Positions 38,831 through 48,658 are shown, counted from the first letter of the stretch. The stretch: 64,000 bases of DNA from Marinomonas ushuaiensis DSM 15871 (GCF_000521805.1 NZ_JAMB01000001.1:1-64000); one strand, 5' to 3'. Numbers and translations are program-made. Notes: generated by a model from the letters alone, not told the origin.

Positions 38831-38880
38831 GCTCAGGTGGGCTCAGGTATATTGTCTTTTGTTGTATTGCCCACCTAGGA
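38831..38880 (+). promoter_or_regulatory. Expression-platform hairpin of the Mn2+ riboswitch
   Basis: AGGTGGGC (38835-38842) pairs with GCCCACCT (38869-38876), directly beside the AGGA ribosome site (38877-38880). The left arm lies in a tandem repeat, GCTCAGGT at 38831-38838 and 38841-38848, so either copy can offer AGGT to the right arm. Control of translation start is inferred; no T run follows. Confidence 0.6.
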
Positions 38881-38891
38881 TTCACGAAAAA

Positions 38892-39458
38892 ATGGAAGCT
38901 CTACTTACCTCTATTTCCACCGTTGCTCTCGCTGAAATGGGCGACAAAACTCAACTCTTGGCTCTCTTTCTCGCAACCCGTTTTACGTCTAAGCTCTCTA
39001 TTATTTCCGGCATTCTTATTGCGACATTATTCAATCATGCGCTGTCTGCTTGGCTCGGTGTCGAAGTCGCACATTGGATTCCTGAAAACGCTATAAGCTG
39101 GATAATAGGACTGAGTTTCATTGCCGTTGGCTTATGGTTATTGGTTCCAGATAAGGATGACAGCGAAGAAAGTAATATATTGAAATATGGTGCTTTTACG
39201 GCAACCTTTGTCTTGTTTTTCATCGCCGAGATAGGCGATAAAACTCAAATTGCCACCGTACTTCTTGGCGCTCATTATGGTGGCGTCTGGATGGTACTAT
39301 TAGGCTCTACATTCGGTATGATGTTGGCAAACGTTCCTGTGGTATTGGCTGGACGCTGGTTAATAGACAAAGTAAATGCTGATAAAACAAGGTTACTGGC
39401 TTGTTTTCTCTTTCTGATTATAGGCATAGTAACGTTAGCGTCACCGTTGCTTAAATAG
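38892..39458 (+). CDS. GDT1/UPF0016-family manganese exporter
   Basis: Inner-membrane cation exporter of the GDT1/TMEM165 family, 188 residues, with two homologous halves of three helices. Each half has the signature acidic motif: ALAEMGDKTQLLALF near residue 13 and FIAEIGDKTQIATVLLG near residue 112. I start it at 38892 (MEALLTSIS) because the longer frame from 38805 runs through the riboswitch. The manganese role follows from family knowledge and from the upstream Mn2+ riboswitch. Confidence 0.92.
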   Translation: MEALLTSISTVALAEMGDKTQLLALFLATRFTSKLSIISGILIATLFNHALSAWLGVEVAHWIPENAISWIIGLSFIAVGLWLLVPDKDDSEESNILKYGAFTATFVLFFIAEIGDKTQIATVLLGAHYGGVWMVLLGSTFGMMLANVPVVLAGRWLIDKVNADKTRLLACFLFLIIGIVTLASPLLK

Positions 39459-39461
39459 ATC

Positions 39462-39503
39462 CTAATACATTCGTTCTAATACATTATTTCTAATACATGG
39501 GAA
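39462..39503 (+). repeat. Three 14-bp tandem repeats, CTAATACAT unit
   Basis: CTAATACAT occurs at 39462-39470, 39476-39484 and 39490-39498, with an exact 14-base period, just upstream of the cNMP/CBS gene at 39511. It may be slippage product, a set of protein-binding sites, or AT-rich promoter sequence. Confidence 0.75.
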
Positions 39504-39510
39504 CAACATA

Positions 39511-41367
39511 ATGGACGTCGAATTAACAGAAATACATGAAATACTGTGCCAACATGCGCCATTCAATGAGATAGCTGACGATCCACAACTTCACGATATG
39601 GTTAGGGATATCGAAATTCAGTATCTACGCGAACATGAAGATATCATTGCCCCTGGATCATTAAATCAAACTCTGTTTTTTATTCGCAGTGGCGCCATTG
39701 AAGTGCTTAGTAAAGAAGGTAAGTTAATTCGACGAATGAATGAAGGCGAGTTGTTTGGTTATGCGTCTTTATTACGTGGCGGTAAATCATCACAATCCAT
39801 GCGCACCATGGAAGACAGTTTGCTCTATCGCATTCCTGCTCGTTGGTTTCTCAAACTCTATGAAGAAAACGACAACTTTTCTGATTTTTTTGAGCTAGAA
39901 CGCGACGTTCGTTTGCGCGTTGCCATGGACTCGCAAAATTCAGACATTTCGTTAATGACTTGCCCTGTTGTGAGCTTGCTCAGACGTCGACCGATTAGCA
40001 TCCAAATGGATTCGGATATTCGCATGGCAGCACAAAGCATGTCAGAGCACCGTGTCTCCAGCTTACTGATCACAGACAACGATGAACTAATCGGTATTCT
40101 CACAGATCGAGACTTGCGTACTAGAGCCGTTGCTCAAGGGCTAGATTACGACACACCCGTTTCTGCAATTATGACTCGCGACCCGATTGTCATGGACAGC
40201 CACGACTACGCTTCTGAAGCCGTCTTGAAAATGATGGAACGAAACGTTCATCATATTCCCATTATGAAAAATGGTCGTCCTATTGGCGTTGTCAGTACAG
40301 GTGACATCGTTCAAAAAGAAAGCCATGGTAGCATTTATCTAATCAGTGATATTTTTAAACAAAATAGCATTGAAAGCTTACGAGCCATTAGTCAAAAAAT
40401 GACCCATACCTTTACTCAGCTTGTCGTAGCAGACGCCAATACACAAATGATTGGTAATGCCATGTCTCACATCGGAACAGCTTTTGTGAAGCGCCTCTTA
40501 CAGCTTGCGGAGGAAAAATTCGGTCCGGCTCCTGTTCCCTATTGTTTTATTGCGCTGGGTTCACAGGCAAGAGAAGAACAAACCATTAGTACGGATCAAG
40601 ACAACGCACTGATTTTAAGTGATAAATATAACGAAGAGATTCATGGCGAATACTTCGAGGCTTTAAGCCAGTGGGTTTGTCAGAATCTAGACCAATGCGG
40701 CTACACACTTTGTACTGGCGATATAATGGCGTCGAATACTCGCTGGCGTCAGCCGTTGTCTGTTTGGAAAGAAAACTTCAGCGACTGGATACAAAAACCA
40801 AAAGCCGAAGCACTATTACGTTTGTCTATTTTCTTTGATTTACGTGGCATTTATGGCGATAAAACATTAGCAAAACGCCTTAATCAACATATTCGTAAAG
40901 AAGCCAAAGAGCATTCTGGCTTTCTGACCTTTATGGCTCGTAACGCCAACCAAAGAAAACCACCTTTAGGTTTTTTCAGACAATTTGTTCTAGATGGGGA
41001 AGGTAAACAGTCGCGAACCTTTAACCTAAAAGAAAGAGGTATCGCCCCCATTATTGATATCGTTCGTGTACACGCCCTTGCTTGTGGAAGTGATAAACTG
41101 AATACATTAGAGCGCATTGAAGACATCGAAGCCGCAGGGTTGCTTCCTGACGGTCGCGCAAAAGACTTAGCATTAGCATTAGAAATGATCGGCATGGTCC
41201 GAATTAAAAACCAGAAAGATCAGATCGAAGCAGGCGAACAACCAAACAATCACGTTAATCCAGAAAATTTATCTTCTTTTGAAAAGCGCCATTTAAGGGA
41301 CGCATTTAACATTGTCACCCGTCAGCAAGAATTTATTAAATTCCGCTACGCAGGAAAACGCAGCTAG
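39511..41367 (+). CDS. cNMP-binding / CBS-pair / DUF294 nucleotidyltransferase-like protein
   Basis: A 618-residue cytoplasmic protein with an N-terminal cyclic-nucleotide-binding-like domain (about 15-135, with LFFIRSGAIEVL), two CBS domains (about 155-275; LLITDNDELIGILTDRDLR and IPIMKNGRPIGVVSTGDIV), a DUF294 nucleotidyltransferase-like domain (about 290-430; ALGSQAREEQTISTDQDNAL) and the DUF294 C-terminal helical domain. The GS...DQD pattern resembles the GlnD nucleotidyltransferase site, so it may modify a target protein, but none is known here. The stop codon abuts the exonuclease gene, and the pair is recurrent in gammaproteobacteria. Confidence 0.92.
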   Translation: MDVELTEIHEILCQHAPFNEIADDPQLHDMVRDIEIQYLREHEDIIAPGSLNQTLFFIRSGAIEVLSKEGKLIRRMNEGELFGYASLLRGGKSSQSMRTMEDSLLYRIPARWFLKLYEENDNFSDFFELERDVRLRVAMDSQNSDISLMTCPVVSLLRRRPISIQMDSDIRMAAQSMSEHRVSSLLITDNDELIGILTDRDLRTRAVAQGLDYDTPVSAIMTRDPIVMDSHDYASEAVLKMMERNVHHIPIMKNGRPIGVVSTGDIVQKESHGSIYLISDIFKQNSIESLRAISQKMTHTFTQLVVADANTQMIGNAMSHIGTAFVKRLLQLAEEKFGPAPVPYCFIALGSQAREEQTISTDQDNALILSDKYNEEIHGEYFEALSQWVCQNLDQCGYTLCTGDIMASNTRWRQPLSVWKENFSDWIQKPKAEALLRLSIFFDLRGIYGDKTLAKRLNQHIRKEAKEHSGFLTFMARNANQRKPPLGFFRQFVLDGEGKQSRTFNLKERGIAPIIDIVRVHALACGSDKLNTLERIEDIEAAGLLPDGRAKDLALALEMIGMVRIKNQKDQIEAGEQPNNHVNPENLSSFEKRHLRDAFNIVTRQQEFIKFRYAGKRS

Positions 41368-42081
41368 ATGTCATTTTTCAAAAAGAAACCACCAGCAACA
41401 AAAGTTCAAGACTGGCAAAGCATGTTTGCAGAATGGGCAGAAGAAGCGCCAGAAGGCCCTTTGAAGCGTTATTATCAAGCTGGCATGATCAGCCCAAACA
41501 CCAAGCTAGAAGATACGCCTTTGTTGGCATTGGATTTGGAAACAACGGGGCTGGATTCAAGTAAAGACGAAATCATCAGTCTAGGGTTAATTCCCTTAAG
41601 CAGCAAAACCATTCGCTGTAAGGGTGCGCAATATTGGATGGCGAAGCCAGAGAATTTGTTGCATGCAGAATCCGTTACCATTCATGAAATTACGGATGCA
41701 GAACTAGAACAAGCGCCACCTCTAGAAGCGATACTCGATGAAATTTTAATCGCCTTGACTAAGCAGGTAGTGGTTGTTCATTGTGTTTCTATTGAACGTC
41801 AGTTTTTGCTTGAAGCGGCCATGAAAATATACGGTTATCCACTGTATTTCCCAGTACTTGATACGATGGGAATTGAGTACCAAGCCATTCATAAACCTTG
41901 GTGGCAACGCTTTGGCAAGCAGCCTTCGCTACGTTTAGATGCTTGTCGACAGCGTTATCGTTTACCTCGTTACAAAGCACACCATGCGTTGACGGATGCT
42001 TTGTCATCGGCAGAGTTACTACAAGCTCAAATTGCTTATCACTTGGACCCTGCCGCCGACATTTCAGACTATTGGGTATAA
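41368..42081 (+). CDS. DnaQ-family 3'-5' exonuclease
   Basis: A 237-residue DEDDh exonuclease. Exo I segment LLALDLETTGLDSSKDEII holds the first Asp-Glu pair, Exo II is around VVVHCVSIERQFL (Asp of the usual HNA.FD motif appears replaced), and Exo III is AHHALTDALSSAELL with the catalytic His and Asp. It starts directly after the DUF294 gene without a gap. It resembles the epsilon subunit of DNA polymerase III only in the exonuclease fold; replication function should not be assumed. Confidence 0.88.
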   Translation: MSFFKKKPPATKVQDWQSMFAEWAEEAPEGPLKRYYQAGMISPNTKLEDTPLLALDLETTGLDSSKDEIISLGLIPLSSKTIRCKGAQYWMAKPENLLHAESVTIHEITDAELEQAPPLEAILDEILIALTKQVVVVHCVSIERQFLLEAAMKIYGYPLYFPVLDTMGIEYQAIHKPWWQRFGKQPSLRLDACRQRYRLPRYKAHHALTDALSSAELLQAQIAYHLDPAADISDYWV

Positions 42082-42247
42082 AGCGGCATGACTGTTTCTA
42101 GTTTTCAGGTTCCTGATTTTCAACCGAAGGGCAACTTTCTCAAACCATAAGCTCGGTTTCTAAAATCCTATCCTGGGCTTCACATAGACCTAAAAATATC
42201 ATTTCTGTACGTTTTTTTCCGTTTTTTAACCCCGTTTTTCAGACATA

Positions 42248-42276
42248 AAAAAAGCGCGGCCAAGCCACGCTTTTTT
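42248..42276. terminator. Bidirectional terminator between exonuclease and sugar-kinase genes
   Basis: A 13-bp stem with one mismatch (42248-42260 with 42264-42276), a short CAA loop and A/T tracts on both sides serves the converging genes. Confidence 0.88.
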
Positions 42277-42358
42277 GAATCTGGATAATGAGTCCTACTC
42301 TATTCTAATAGAGAGATTAGCGTGGACTTTTGACCTGAAACCGCTTTCTAATATTTTA

Positions 42359-43330
42359 TCAAAAGCGCTCTAATTGAGCTTCGGCTTCAGCCAATGATGG
42401 CAAAGACGGATACGCACCTAGTTTTGTCACTGAATCAGCACCACAGGCTGCGGCAAAACGAACAATATCAATCAAAGCTTGTTTTGATAATGCTGCCAAA
42501 GAAGCTTGATCACCGCCTTGTTCAGCCAATTTATAAAGCAAACCGCCAACAAACGCATCACCTGCAGCCGTTGTGTCTTTTACTTCTACTTTCGGTGTTA
42601 CCACTTCACTTTCGCCATGGGCCGCCGTATAAAAGCGAATGGCATTGCCACCATCGGTTAAAACAAATAATGTCACACCTGCCGCCAATGTTTTTTCTAT
42701 CAGTACAAATGGGTCATCAGCCAATACAGCAAGCTCTTCTAAACTCGCTTTTACGACATCGCCACTTTGCATCCAATCAATCACACGTTGTTTATCTACT
42801 TGTCCATTAGACCAAAGGTTAGCACGCAGGTTTACATCAATACTCACAATCCAATGAGCGGCGCGCGCCATGCTTACACCCGCCAATGTCGCTTTCGTGA
42901 TATCGGCATCTGTTAATGTGTTAGAGCAAGTGTGAAAAACACCTTGGCCTTGAGAAAACCAAGCAGTGTTAAAGTCGCCTTCACGGAATAAAATATCTGC
43001 CGAAGGACTACGATAAAACTCAAAACTACGCTCACCGGTTTGATCCAAGCTAACAAACGCCAAAGCCGTTTTTGCTTCAGTCGTCATTAACATGTTTTCA
43101 GTATTCACACCGTAGCTGTTTAATGAGTCTTTCAGAAAGTGACCAAAAGCATCATCGCCAACTTGTCCAACAAAATGACTATTTCCACCTAAACGCGCCA
43201 CAGCAACGGCAACGTTGGCTGGCGCGCCACCAGGAAACTTCGTAAAAGATTCAAGTTCTCCGGTCTGAGTAGCGCCATTAGATAGGAAATCGATTAAGGC
43301 TTCGCCAAATGCCATCACTTTTGTTGTCAT
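42359..43330 (-). CDS. PfkB-family carbohydrate kinase (fructokinase-like)
   Basis: Sugar kinase of the ribokinase family, 323 residues. Visible: N-terminal MAFGEALIDFLSNG, the GGAPANVAVAVARLGG substrate motif, and the ATP/catalytic motif DTTAAGDAFVGGLL with catalytic Asp. The style matches fructokinases (ScrK/MAK). The frame is open to 43408, but the ATG at 43330 has AAGAGAG upstream and gives the standard N-terminus. No transporter or hydrolase for a sugar is beside it, so the substrate is uncertain. Confidence 0.88.
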   Translation of the reverse strand: MTTKVMAFGEALIDFLSNGATQTGELESFTKFPGGAPANVAVAVARLGGNSHFVGQVGDDAFGHFLKDSLNSYGVNTENMLMTTEAKTALAFVSLDQTGERSFEFYRSPSADILFREGDFNTAWFSQGQGVFHTCSNTLTDADITKATLAGVSMARAAHWIVSIDVNLRANLWSNGQVDKQRVIDWMQSGDVVKASLEELAVLADDPFVLIEKTLAAGVTLFVLTDGGNAIRFYTAAHGESEVVTPKVEVKDTTAAGDAFVGGLLYKLAEQGGDQASLAALSKQALIDIVRFAAACGADSVTKLGAYPSLPSLAEAEAQLERF

Positions 43331-43743
43331 TGTTTTGCTCTCTTTTTGATACATAGCCATACGCTGTGCAGATATAAATAAGGTTAGATGAAAAATTATG
43401 CAGGGCAAGCAACATTAAATCAATTTAATTTATTTAAAGTTTTGTTTCTTTAACGCTCAAGAAGGCCATTCAACCAATAGATGCAATTAGTTCACCCTCT
43501 CTCACTGGCTTGATGGACTCAAAGATGCCTGTTCACGACATTCAGTTTGTAAATAGGCATTTTTTTTGCTTATAAAAACACGTGTTGCTGCACAAATGGT
43601 CAAAATTACTGCACGGTCTCTCGAACTTGTCACAAATATAAGATACATTTCATATAACTGCCGTTTACATGACTGTTCATATACCGCTATGAAGCTGGCA
43701 AAACAAAAAGTTATCGACTTTAGATACGATAAGGAATTAAACA
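43331..43743. other. Divergent spacer between sugar kinase and 5'-nucleotidase genes
   Basis: A 413-base region without a credible gene. One weak hairpin, ATGCCT (43525-43530) with AGGCAT (43555-43560), is followed by eight T and could be a terminator or attenuator on the plus strand, but its loop is long. The last 60 bases contain the likely nucleotidase promoter. Confidence 0.35.
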
Positions 43744-45351
43744 ATGAAAGTAACAAAACGTTTTATTACTAATCTCGCGATTACAGGCGTCGCTCTGTCT
43801 GTAACGGCCTGCTCTATGATGGGACCTCAACAACCAGATTGGCAAGAAGGCAAAGAATATCGTGTGACTATTTTGCACACTAATGACCACCACGGTCGTT
43901 TTTGGCAAAACAGCAACGGTGAATATGGCATGGCCGCTCGTAAAACTTTGATCGATAACATCCGTGAAGAAGTGGCATTAAATGACGGTAATTCATTGCT
44001 ACTTTCTGGCGGTGATATCAATACCGGCGTTCCAGAATCTGACCTTCAAGATGCTGAGCCAGATTTCCGCGGCATGAACATGCTGAAATATGATGCCATG
44101 GCATTAGGTAACCACGAATTTGATAACCCTCTTTCTGTCCTAAAAAAGCAACAGGAATGGGCTGGTTTTCCTTTCTTATCAGCCAATATTCTTGATGAAA
44201 AAACAGGTAAGCCACTGTTTGAAGCGTACAAAATATTCCAAGTAAATGACCTTAAAATCGCGGTTGTTGGTTTCACTACTGACGACACAGTTAAGCTAGG
44301 TAACCCAGAATATTTAGAGGGAATCAAAATAGAATCACCTATTGAAGTTGCTTCAAAATTGGTTCCTGAACTACGTAAAAAAGCAGATATCGTGATCGCT
44401 GTTACTCACATGGGCCATTATGCAAATGGTAACCATGGTGGCAACGCACCTGGCGATGTAGCCTTAGCTCGTGCTGTTCCTGGTATTGATGTTGTTGTGG
44501 GTGGTCACTCTCAGAACCCATTATTCGAACCTGATGAGCAAAACGGCACATTGATTCTACAAGCACACGAATGGGGAAAGTACGTAGGTCGTTTGGATTT
44601 CATTTATAAAAATGGCGCTATCGAATGGTCTGAATATGAACTAATCCCAGTTAACCTTAAGAAAAAAGTAAAAGACGCTGATGGCAAATCGGTTCGCGTT
44701 TTCATTCAAGACGAAATCGCACAAGACCCGGATATGCTTGATATGCTAACGCCTTTCCAAGCAAATGGTCAGAAAGAGCTTAATGTAGAAATTGGTTTCT
44801 CTACAGGTGATTTTATTGGTGATCGCAGTGTTATCCGTAATCAAGAAACGAATCTGGGCAATCTAATTGCTAAGGCGATGAAAGAAAAAGTAAACGCTGA
44901 CATCGGCATCATGAATTCTGGTGGTGTTCGAGACAATTTAGCAAAAGGCATTGTGACGTATAAGAGCGTACTGCAAGTACAACCTTTCGGAAACATGGTG
45001 TCTTATGTTGATTTTAATGCAACTGAGCTAACAGATTACCTTTCTGCTATTGCATCAAAACAAGCCGGTACTGGCGCATTCGGTCAATTCGATGGCGTAG
45101 CACTTACTTTGAAAGACGGCAAAGCGACAAATATCCTTGTGAATGGCAGCCCATTAGATGCTAGCAAAACGTACCGCGTAGCAATCAACAGCTACGTGGC
45201 AACAGGCGGTGATGGCTATCCTAAAATCACAGATCATCCTAACTATGTAAACTCTGGTTATGTTGATGCAGACCTTTTGGTTGAATACATCCAAAACAAC
45301 TCTCCTATTGATGCGGCTGAATTCGCGCCATCTGGCGCAGTTAAACGTTAA
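43744..45351 (+). CDS. 5'-nucleotidase/UDP-sugar hydrolase family lipoprotein
   Basis: Extracytoplasmic nucleotidase that releases phosphate and nucleosides from nucleotides for uptake, 535 residues. The signal peptide ends in the lipobox LSVTAC (Cys23), so it should be lipid-anchored, as in the Vibrio NutA type, while E. coli UshA is soluble. Metallophosphatase motifs: ILHTNDHHGRF, SGGDINTG, ALGNHEFDNP, VTHMGHYANG and GGHSQNPLF. The C-terminal nucleotide-specificity domain contains NSGGVRDNLAKG and FGNMV. A terminator follows. Confidence 0.92.
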   Translation: MKVTKRFITNLAITGVALSVTACSMMGPQQPDWQEGKEYRVTILHTNDHHGRFWQNSNGEYGMAARKTLIDNIREEVALNDGNSLLLSGGDINTGVPESDLQDAEPDFRGMNMLKYDAMALGNHEFDNPLSVLKKQQEWAGFPFLSANILDEKTGKPLFEAYKIFQVNDLKIAVVGFTTDDTVKLGNPEYLEGIKIESPIEVASKLVPELRKKADIVIAVTHMGHYANGNHGGNAPGDVALARAVPGIDVVVGGHSQNPLFEPDEQNGTLILQAHEWGKYVGRLDFIYKNGAIEWSEYELIPVNLKKKVKDADGKSVRVFIQDEIAQDPDMLDMLTPFQANGQKELNVEIGFSTGDFIGDRSVIRNQETNLGNLIAKAMKEKVNADIGIMNSGGVRDNLAKGIVTYKSVLQVQPFGNMVSYVDFNATELTDYLSAIASKQAGTGAFGQFDGVALTLKDGKATNILVNGSPLDASKTYRVAINSYVATGGDGYPKITDHPNYVNSGYVDADLLVEYIQNNSPIDAAEFAPSGAVKR

Positions 45352-45375
45352 TTAAAATTAAGTAATATCGGTTAC

Positions 45376-45415
45376 AAAAAATCCCCAGCAGCCATCGTCT
45401 ACTGGGGATTTTTTT
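45376..45415 (+). terminator. Terminator of the 5'-nucleotidase gene
   Basis: A 13-bp stem (45376-45388 with 45402-45414) is followed by T residues, 24 bases after the stop codon. The A tract on the other side may also serve the converging small gene. Confidence 0.9.
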
Positions 45416-45457
45416 GCGTCCAATAAAGCATTCAAAAATCGCCTTATGTTGGAAGGA

Positions 45458-45964
45458 TTATTTCTTATAGGTTAAAGACCAAGTTAACGGTGTTGGCAAC
45501 TTCTCTGATTCCAGCTTAACGATATAAATCAGTTCATTTTCTCTCACACTTTGCCATGTATTGGTTCGTGTTCCCCGTTCGGATTCAAGAACAACGACAA
45601 CTGAATTCTCTGTTTCTTGATATGTACCAGAAATTTCAACGCCTTCTTCGTCTTTCTTAATGACCTGACCATTTGCAGAAAGCGGAATAGTATCGGTTTC
45701 TTCACTGTCACATTGCCACTGGAATTGATTTTCGGTTTGGCTCAATAACCACTGCTGGCAAACCTGAGTTTGCTTCTTCAAAACAGGACGAGCCAAAGCA
45801 CGAATAAAGAAGTTCATTTCTTGGGCAACGTTTTCAACTGCTTCGTCTAATTTGGTTTGCGTATTGTCTGCATCTTGTAGAATCCATTTTCCGTCTAGAT
45901 TAGATGCTTGCACACCTGAACTGAGCATCATGGCAACGACACCAATACCGATAAACTTGTTCAC
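45458..45964 (-). CDS. Small secreted protein of unknown function
   Basis: I start this protein at the GTG at 45964, which has a strong AAGGAGA ribosome site; the frame is open to 46051. With this start it has 168 residues and a clear signal peptide (VNKFIGIGVVAMMLSSGVQA), likely cut after VQA. The mature part begins SNLDGKWILQDADN, has Cys residues near positions 90 and 102, and ends in beta-rich sequence; a small lipocalin-like barrel is possible. I recognise no family. It is just downstream of the GGDEF-EAL gene's divergent region and has no operon partner. Confidence 0.75.
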   Translation of the reverse strand: MNKFIGIGVVAMMLSSGVQASNLDGKWILQDADNTQTKLDEAVENVAQEMNFFIRALARPVLKKQTQVCQQWLLSQTENQFQWQCDSEETDTIPLSANGQVIKKDEEGVEISGTYQETENSVVVVLESERGTRTNTWQSVRENELIYIVKLESEKLPTPLTWSLTYKK

Positions 45965-46078
45965 CTTATATCTCCTTATTTTTATTGTGAACAGATCATC
46001 GCAAAGAACCATCACCTTGTGAGGCTCAAAAACGCGCACAATAACTGACATTTATCGCCAGCCTATGACAGATTATAA

Positions 46079-48502
46079 TTAGGAGCTCAAAGGAAACCGA
46101 ACATCTTGATGTAAATATTGGCTAGCGACTTCTTCTTCAAGAGGTACGGATAAGTAATAACCCTGATATCGAGCACAACCTATTTTTTCTAAAATTAATT
46201 TCTCTTCAAGACTTTCCACACCTTCAGCCAAGACAGATAAATTCATATGAGAAGCCATAGAGACGATTGTATTGATAATCGAACTGTTGCTGTTATCACC
46301 AGATAGATCTCTGACAAACGATTGGTCAATTTTTAACTGAGTGAGTGGGAAGTGCTGTATATAACGCAATGATGAATAACCCGTTCCAAAATCATCAATT
46401 GAGAATCGTATATTTAACTCCTTGAGCTGTAACATTTTATCAGTCACTGAAGACATTTCTTCCACCAGCATGCCCTCAGTAATTTCGAGGTCCAACAAGC
46501 TAGGATTAATCTGATGCTTTTCTATTACTCTTTTAATAGTGTCAACAAAGTCGCCTTTAGCAAACTGATAAGGGCTAATGTTGATCGCAATACTTTCAAA
46601 CAAATCAGGCAAACCTTTTTCCTGCCAGACCTTTAGTTGTCGGCAAGCATTGTCTAACACCCAAAAACCGATTTCTTCAATCAAACCAGCTTCTTCAGCA
46701 ACAGGAATAAAACGACTTGGCGACACTTGTCCAAGCTCATCATTAAACCAACGTAGTAATGTCTCGAATCCAACTAGTTGACCGTCGATATTGACTTGGG
46801 GCTGATAAACCAAAGAAAATTCGTTTTTATTTATTGCTCCATGTAAGGCTTTTTCTAAAGCGAGTTTTTCCGTCACTTCTTGCTGCATTTCCTGACGATA
46901 AAAACAATATTGGTTGCGCCCTTTCACCTTAGCATCATACATAGCCGTATCTGCCTGACGAAGTATTTGGATGTCATTCTCGTTTTCCAACGGAAACAAG
47001 CTGATACCAATACTGGCTGAAATAAATACATCGGTTTCATCCAAGCGGAACATTTGAGAAAGCTTAAACAACAAGGATTCCGCCAGTTGCGACACCTTAT
47101 ATTGTGCTTCTTCAAGACTTCTACCAAGCACAGGAAGTAATAAAACAAATTCATCACCACCAATCCGAACTGCAATTTCTGGTTCAGACAAAGAAGAAAC
47201 AATACGTTGTGCAACCTCTTCTAAAAGTGCATCACCAACATGGTGTCCCATAGAATCATTAATACTTTTAAAACGATCAAGATCGAGAAAAATCAACCCA
47301 CCAATATGATTATTTTCACGAGCCTCAGCGATCACCTTTGCTAAGTTTTGATTCAAAAATCGACGATTCGGTAAGCAGGTCAAAGCGTCGTAATAAGCAA
47401 GAAACTTAACTTGCTCTTCATCTTTTCTCCGCTGAGTAATGTCTCTAAAAGAAGCGAGGAAAAAGTCGTCTTTATCTAAGGTAATAATATTGCCGCATAC
47501 TTCTACAGGAAAGTAACTACCATCCTTTCTCATATAATCCGCTTCATAGGTTTTTGCATCCTGCATAGATGCAACAGACCATTGTTTAAGAAGACTCGGT
47601 GTTTGCTCCGGATCAATTTCTTGAATATTTAAAGTAAGCAATGTTTCTGTGTCATAGCCCAATAACCGACTGGTTTGATCATTCGTATCTAAGATTTTTC
47701 CGTTTAAGTCTGTTAACAACATAGATTCGCTAGATTGGTGTAAAACAGCTTTAAAGTAGGCTTCACTTTTCGCCAGCTCTGCTTCGACCTTACTGCGTTT
47801 GTGCCAAAGCGCCGTAATCGTTCGAGCTAATATACCAAGTTCATCATCCCGCGCCGCTTCTTTGAACTCAACTTGCTCTGGGTCAACTTCAGCTTCATCA
47901 AGTACACTAAGTTGGTTAGTTAAACGAAATAACGGACGAGACAACTGCACATAGACTAAAAAGAAAATCATCCCTCCCAGCAATACCGCTGACCCAAAGA
48001 TAAGCAAGGCGCCACGAAGATTTCGTATCACAAAAGCTTTTATCAACTCTGCGGTATCCACATTAGTAATTAACTTACCAACATGATGACCGTTTACCAT
48101 AAGATTCAAGGAAAACTGTTTAGGAAGCCCTCTAAAAAAGAGATCGGAAAACCAACGGGTAGATACATCTGCTAAAGGTCGGTAGGTACTTGCCAATACC
48201 CTACCTTGAGCATCTTCGAGTCTAGTTTCGTAATAGGCTAGATGATTCATCAGCCCCTGCTGTACATTTTCCGCTTGTGATCGGTTTGAACCTGCCACAG
48301 CTTCTGATGCAAAATACTCTACGCTACGTAAGGAAGATAAAATTTGTTTCTGAAGAGCAACTTTTTGATTTTTCCAATCCTCTCGAATAAAACACACACT
48401 AATAATCAACAGTAAAAAGCATAAAAACCACAAAGATTTTTTTATTTGGCTATAAAAAAGACTTTTTCGAAGTGTTGACATAGAAATATGTGTTCCATTC
48501 AA
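46079..48502 (-). CDS. PAS-GGDEF-EAL c-di-GMP signalling protein
   Basis: An 807-residue membrane protein that can make and/or degrade c-di-GMP. Membrane helix at about 23-39, periplasmic domain, second helix at about 163-186, HAMP-like region to 240, PAS near 245-360, GGDEF at 365-530 with intact GGDEF (residues 448-452) and no RxxD inhibitory site, EAL at 545-795 with ETL in place of EAL at residue 580 and an intact DDFGTGYSSL. The catalytic Glu is kept, so phosphodiesterase activity is possible. An inner ATG at 48481 could be the start instead. Confidence 0.92.
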   Translation of the reverse strand: MNGTHISMSTLRKSLFYSQIKKSLWFLCFLLLIISVCFIREDWKNQKVALQKQILSSLRSVEYFASEAVAGSNRSQAENVQQGLMNHLAYYETRLEDAQGRVLASTYRPLADVSTRWFSDLFFRGLPKQFSLNLMVNGHHVGKLITNVDTAELIKAFVIRNLRGALLIFGSAVLLGGMIFFLVYVQLSRPLFRLTNQLSVLDEAEVDPEQVEFKEAARDDELGILARTITALWHKRSKVEAELAKSEAYFKAVLHQSSESMLLTDLNGKILDTNDQTSRLLGYDTETLLTLNIQEIDPEQTPSLLKQWSVASMQDAKTYEADYMRKDGSYFPVEVCGNIITLDKDDFFLASFRDITQRRKDEEQVKFLAYYDALTCLPNRRFLNQNLAKVIAEARENNHIGGLIFLDLDRFKSINDSMGHHVGDALLEEVAQRIVSSLSEPEIAVRIGGDEFVLLLPVLGRSLEEAQYKVSQLAESLLFKLSQMFRLDETDVFISASIGISLFPLENENDIQILRQADTAMYDAKVKGRNQYCFYRQEMQQEVTEKLALEKALHGAINKNEFSLVYQPQVNIDGQLVGFETLLRWFNDELGQVSPSRFIPVAEEAGLIEEIGFWVLDNACRQLKVWQEKGLPDLFESIAINISPYQFAKGDFVDTIKRVIEKHQINPSLLDLEITEGMLVEEMSSVTDKMLQLKELNIRFSIDDFGTGYSSLRYIQHFPLTQLKIDQSFVRDLSGDNSNSSIINTIVSMASHMNLSVLAEGVESLEEKLILEKIGCARYQGYYLSVPLEEEVASQYLHQDVRFPLSS

Positions 48503-48610
48503 TCAGTGGAAAGGGAAGAGATCGTCATACTCAAATCTAACATACTTTTCATAGATATTTCCTTCACTACGCACTCAAACGAAATGGTAAGAACCGAGTA
48601 ATAAAACAAA

Positions 48611-48634
48611 AAAATCTCGCCGAAGCGAGATTTT
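48611..48634 (-). terminator. Terminator of rph
   Basis: The stem 48611-48620 with 48625-48634 (loop CGAA) is followed on the minus strand by seven T. It lies 25 bases after the rph stop codon. Confidence 0.88.
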
Positions 48635-48658
48635 AGTAGAACGAGAAATAATGGTGAC

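Noticed and set aside
41368..42081. DNA polymerase III epsilon subunit (dnaQ)
   Set aside because: Only the exonuclease fold is shared; the context with a DUF294 gene and the altered Exo II segment argue against the replicative subunit.
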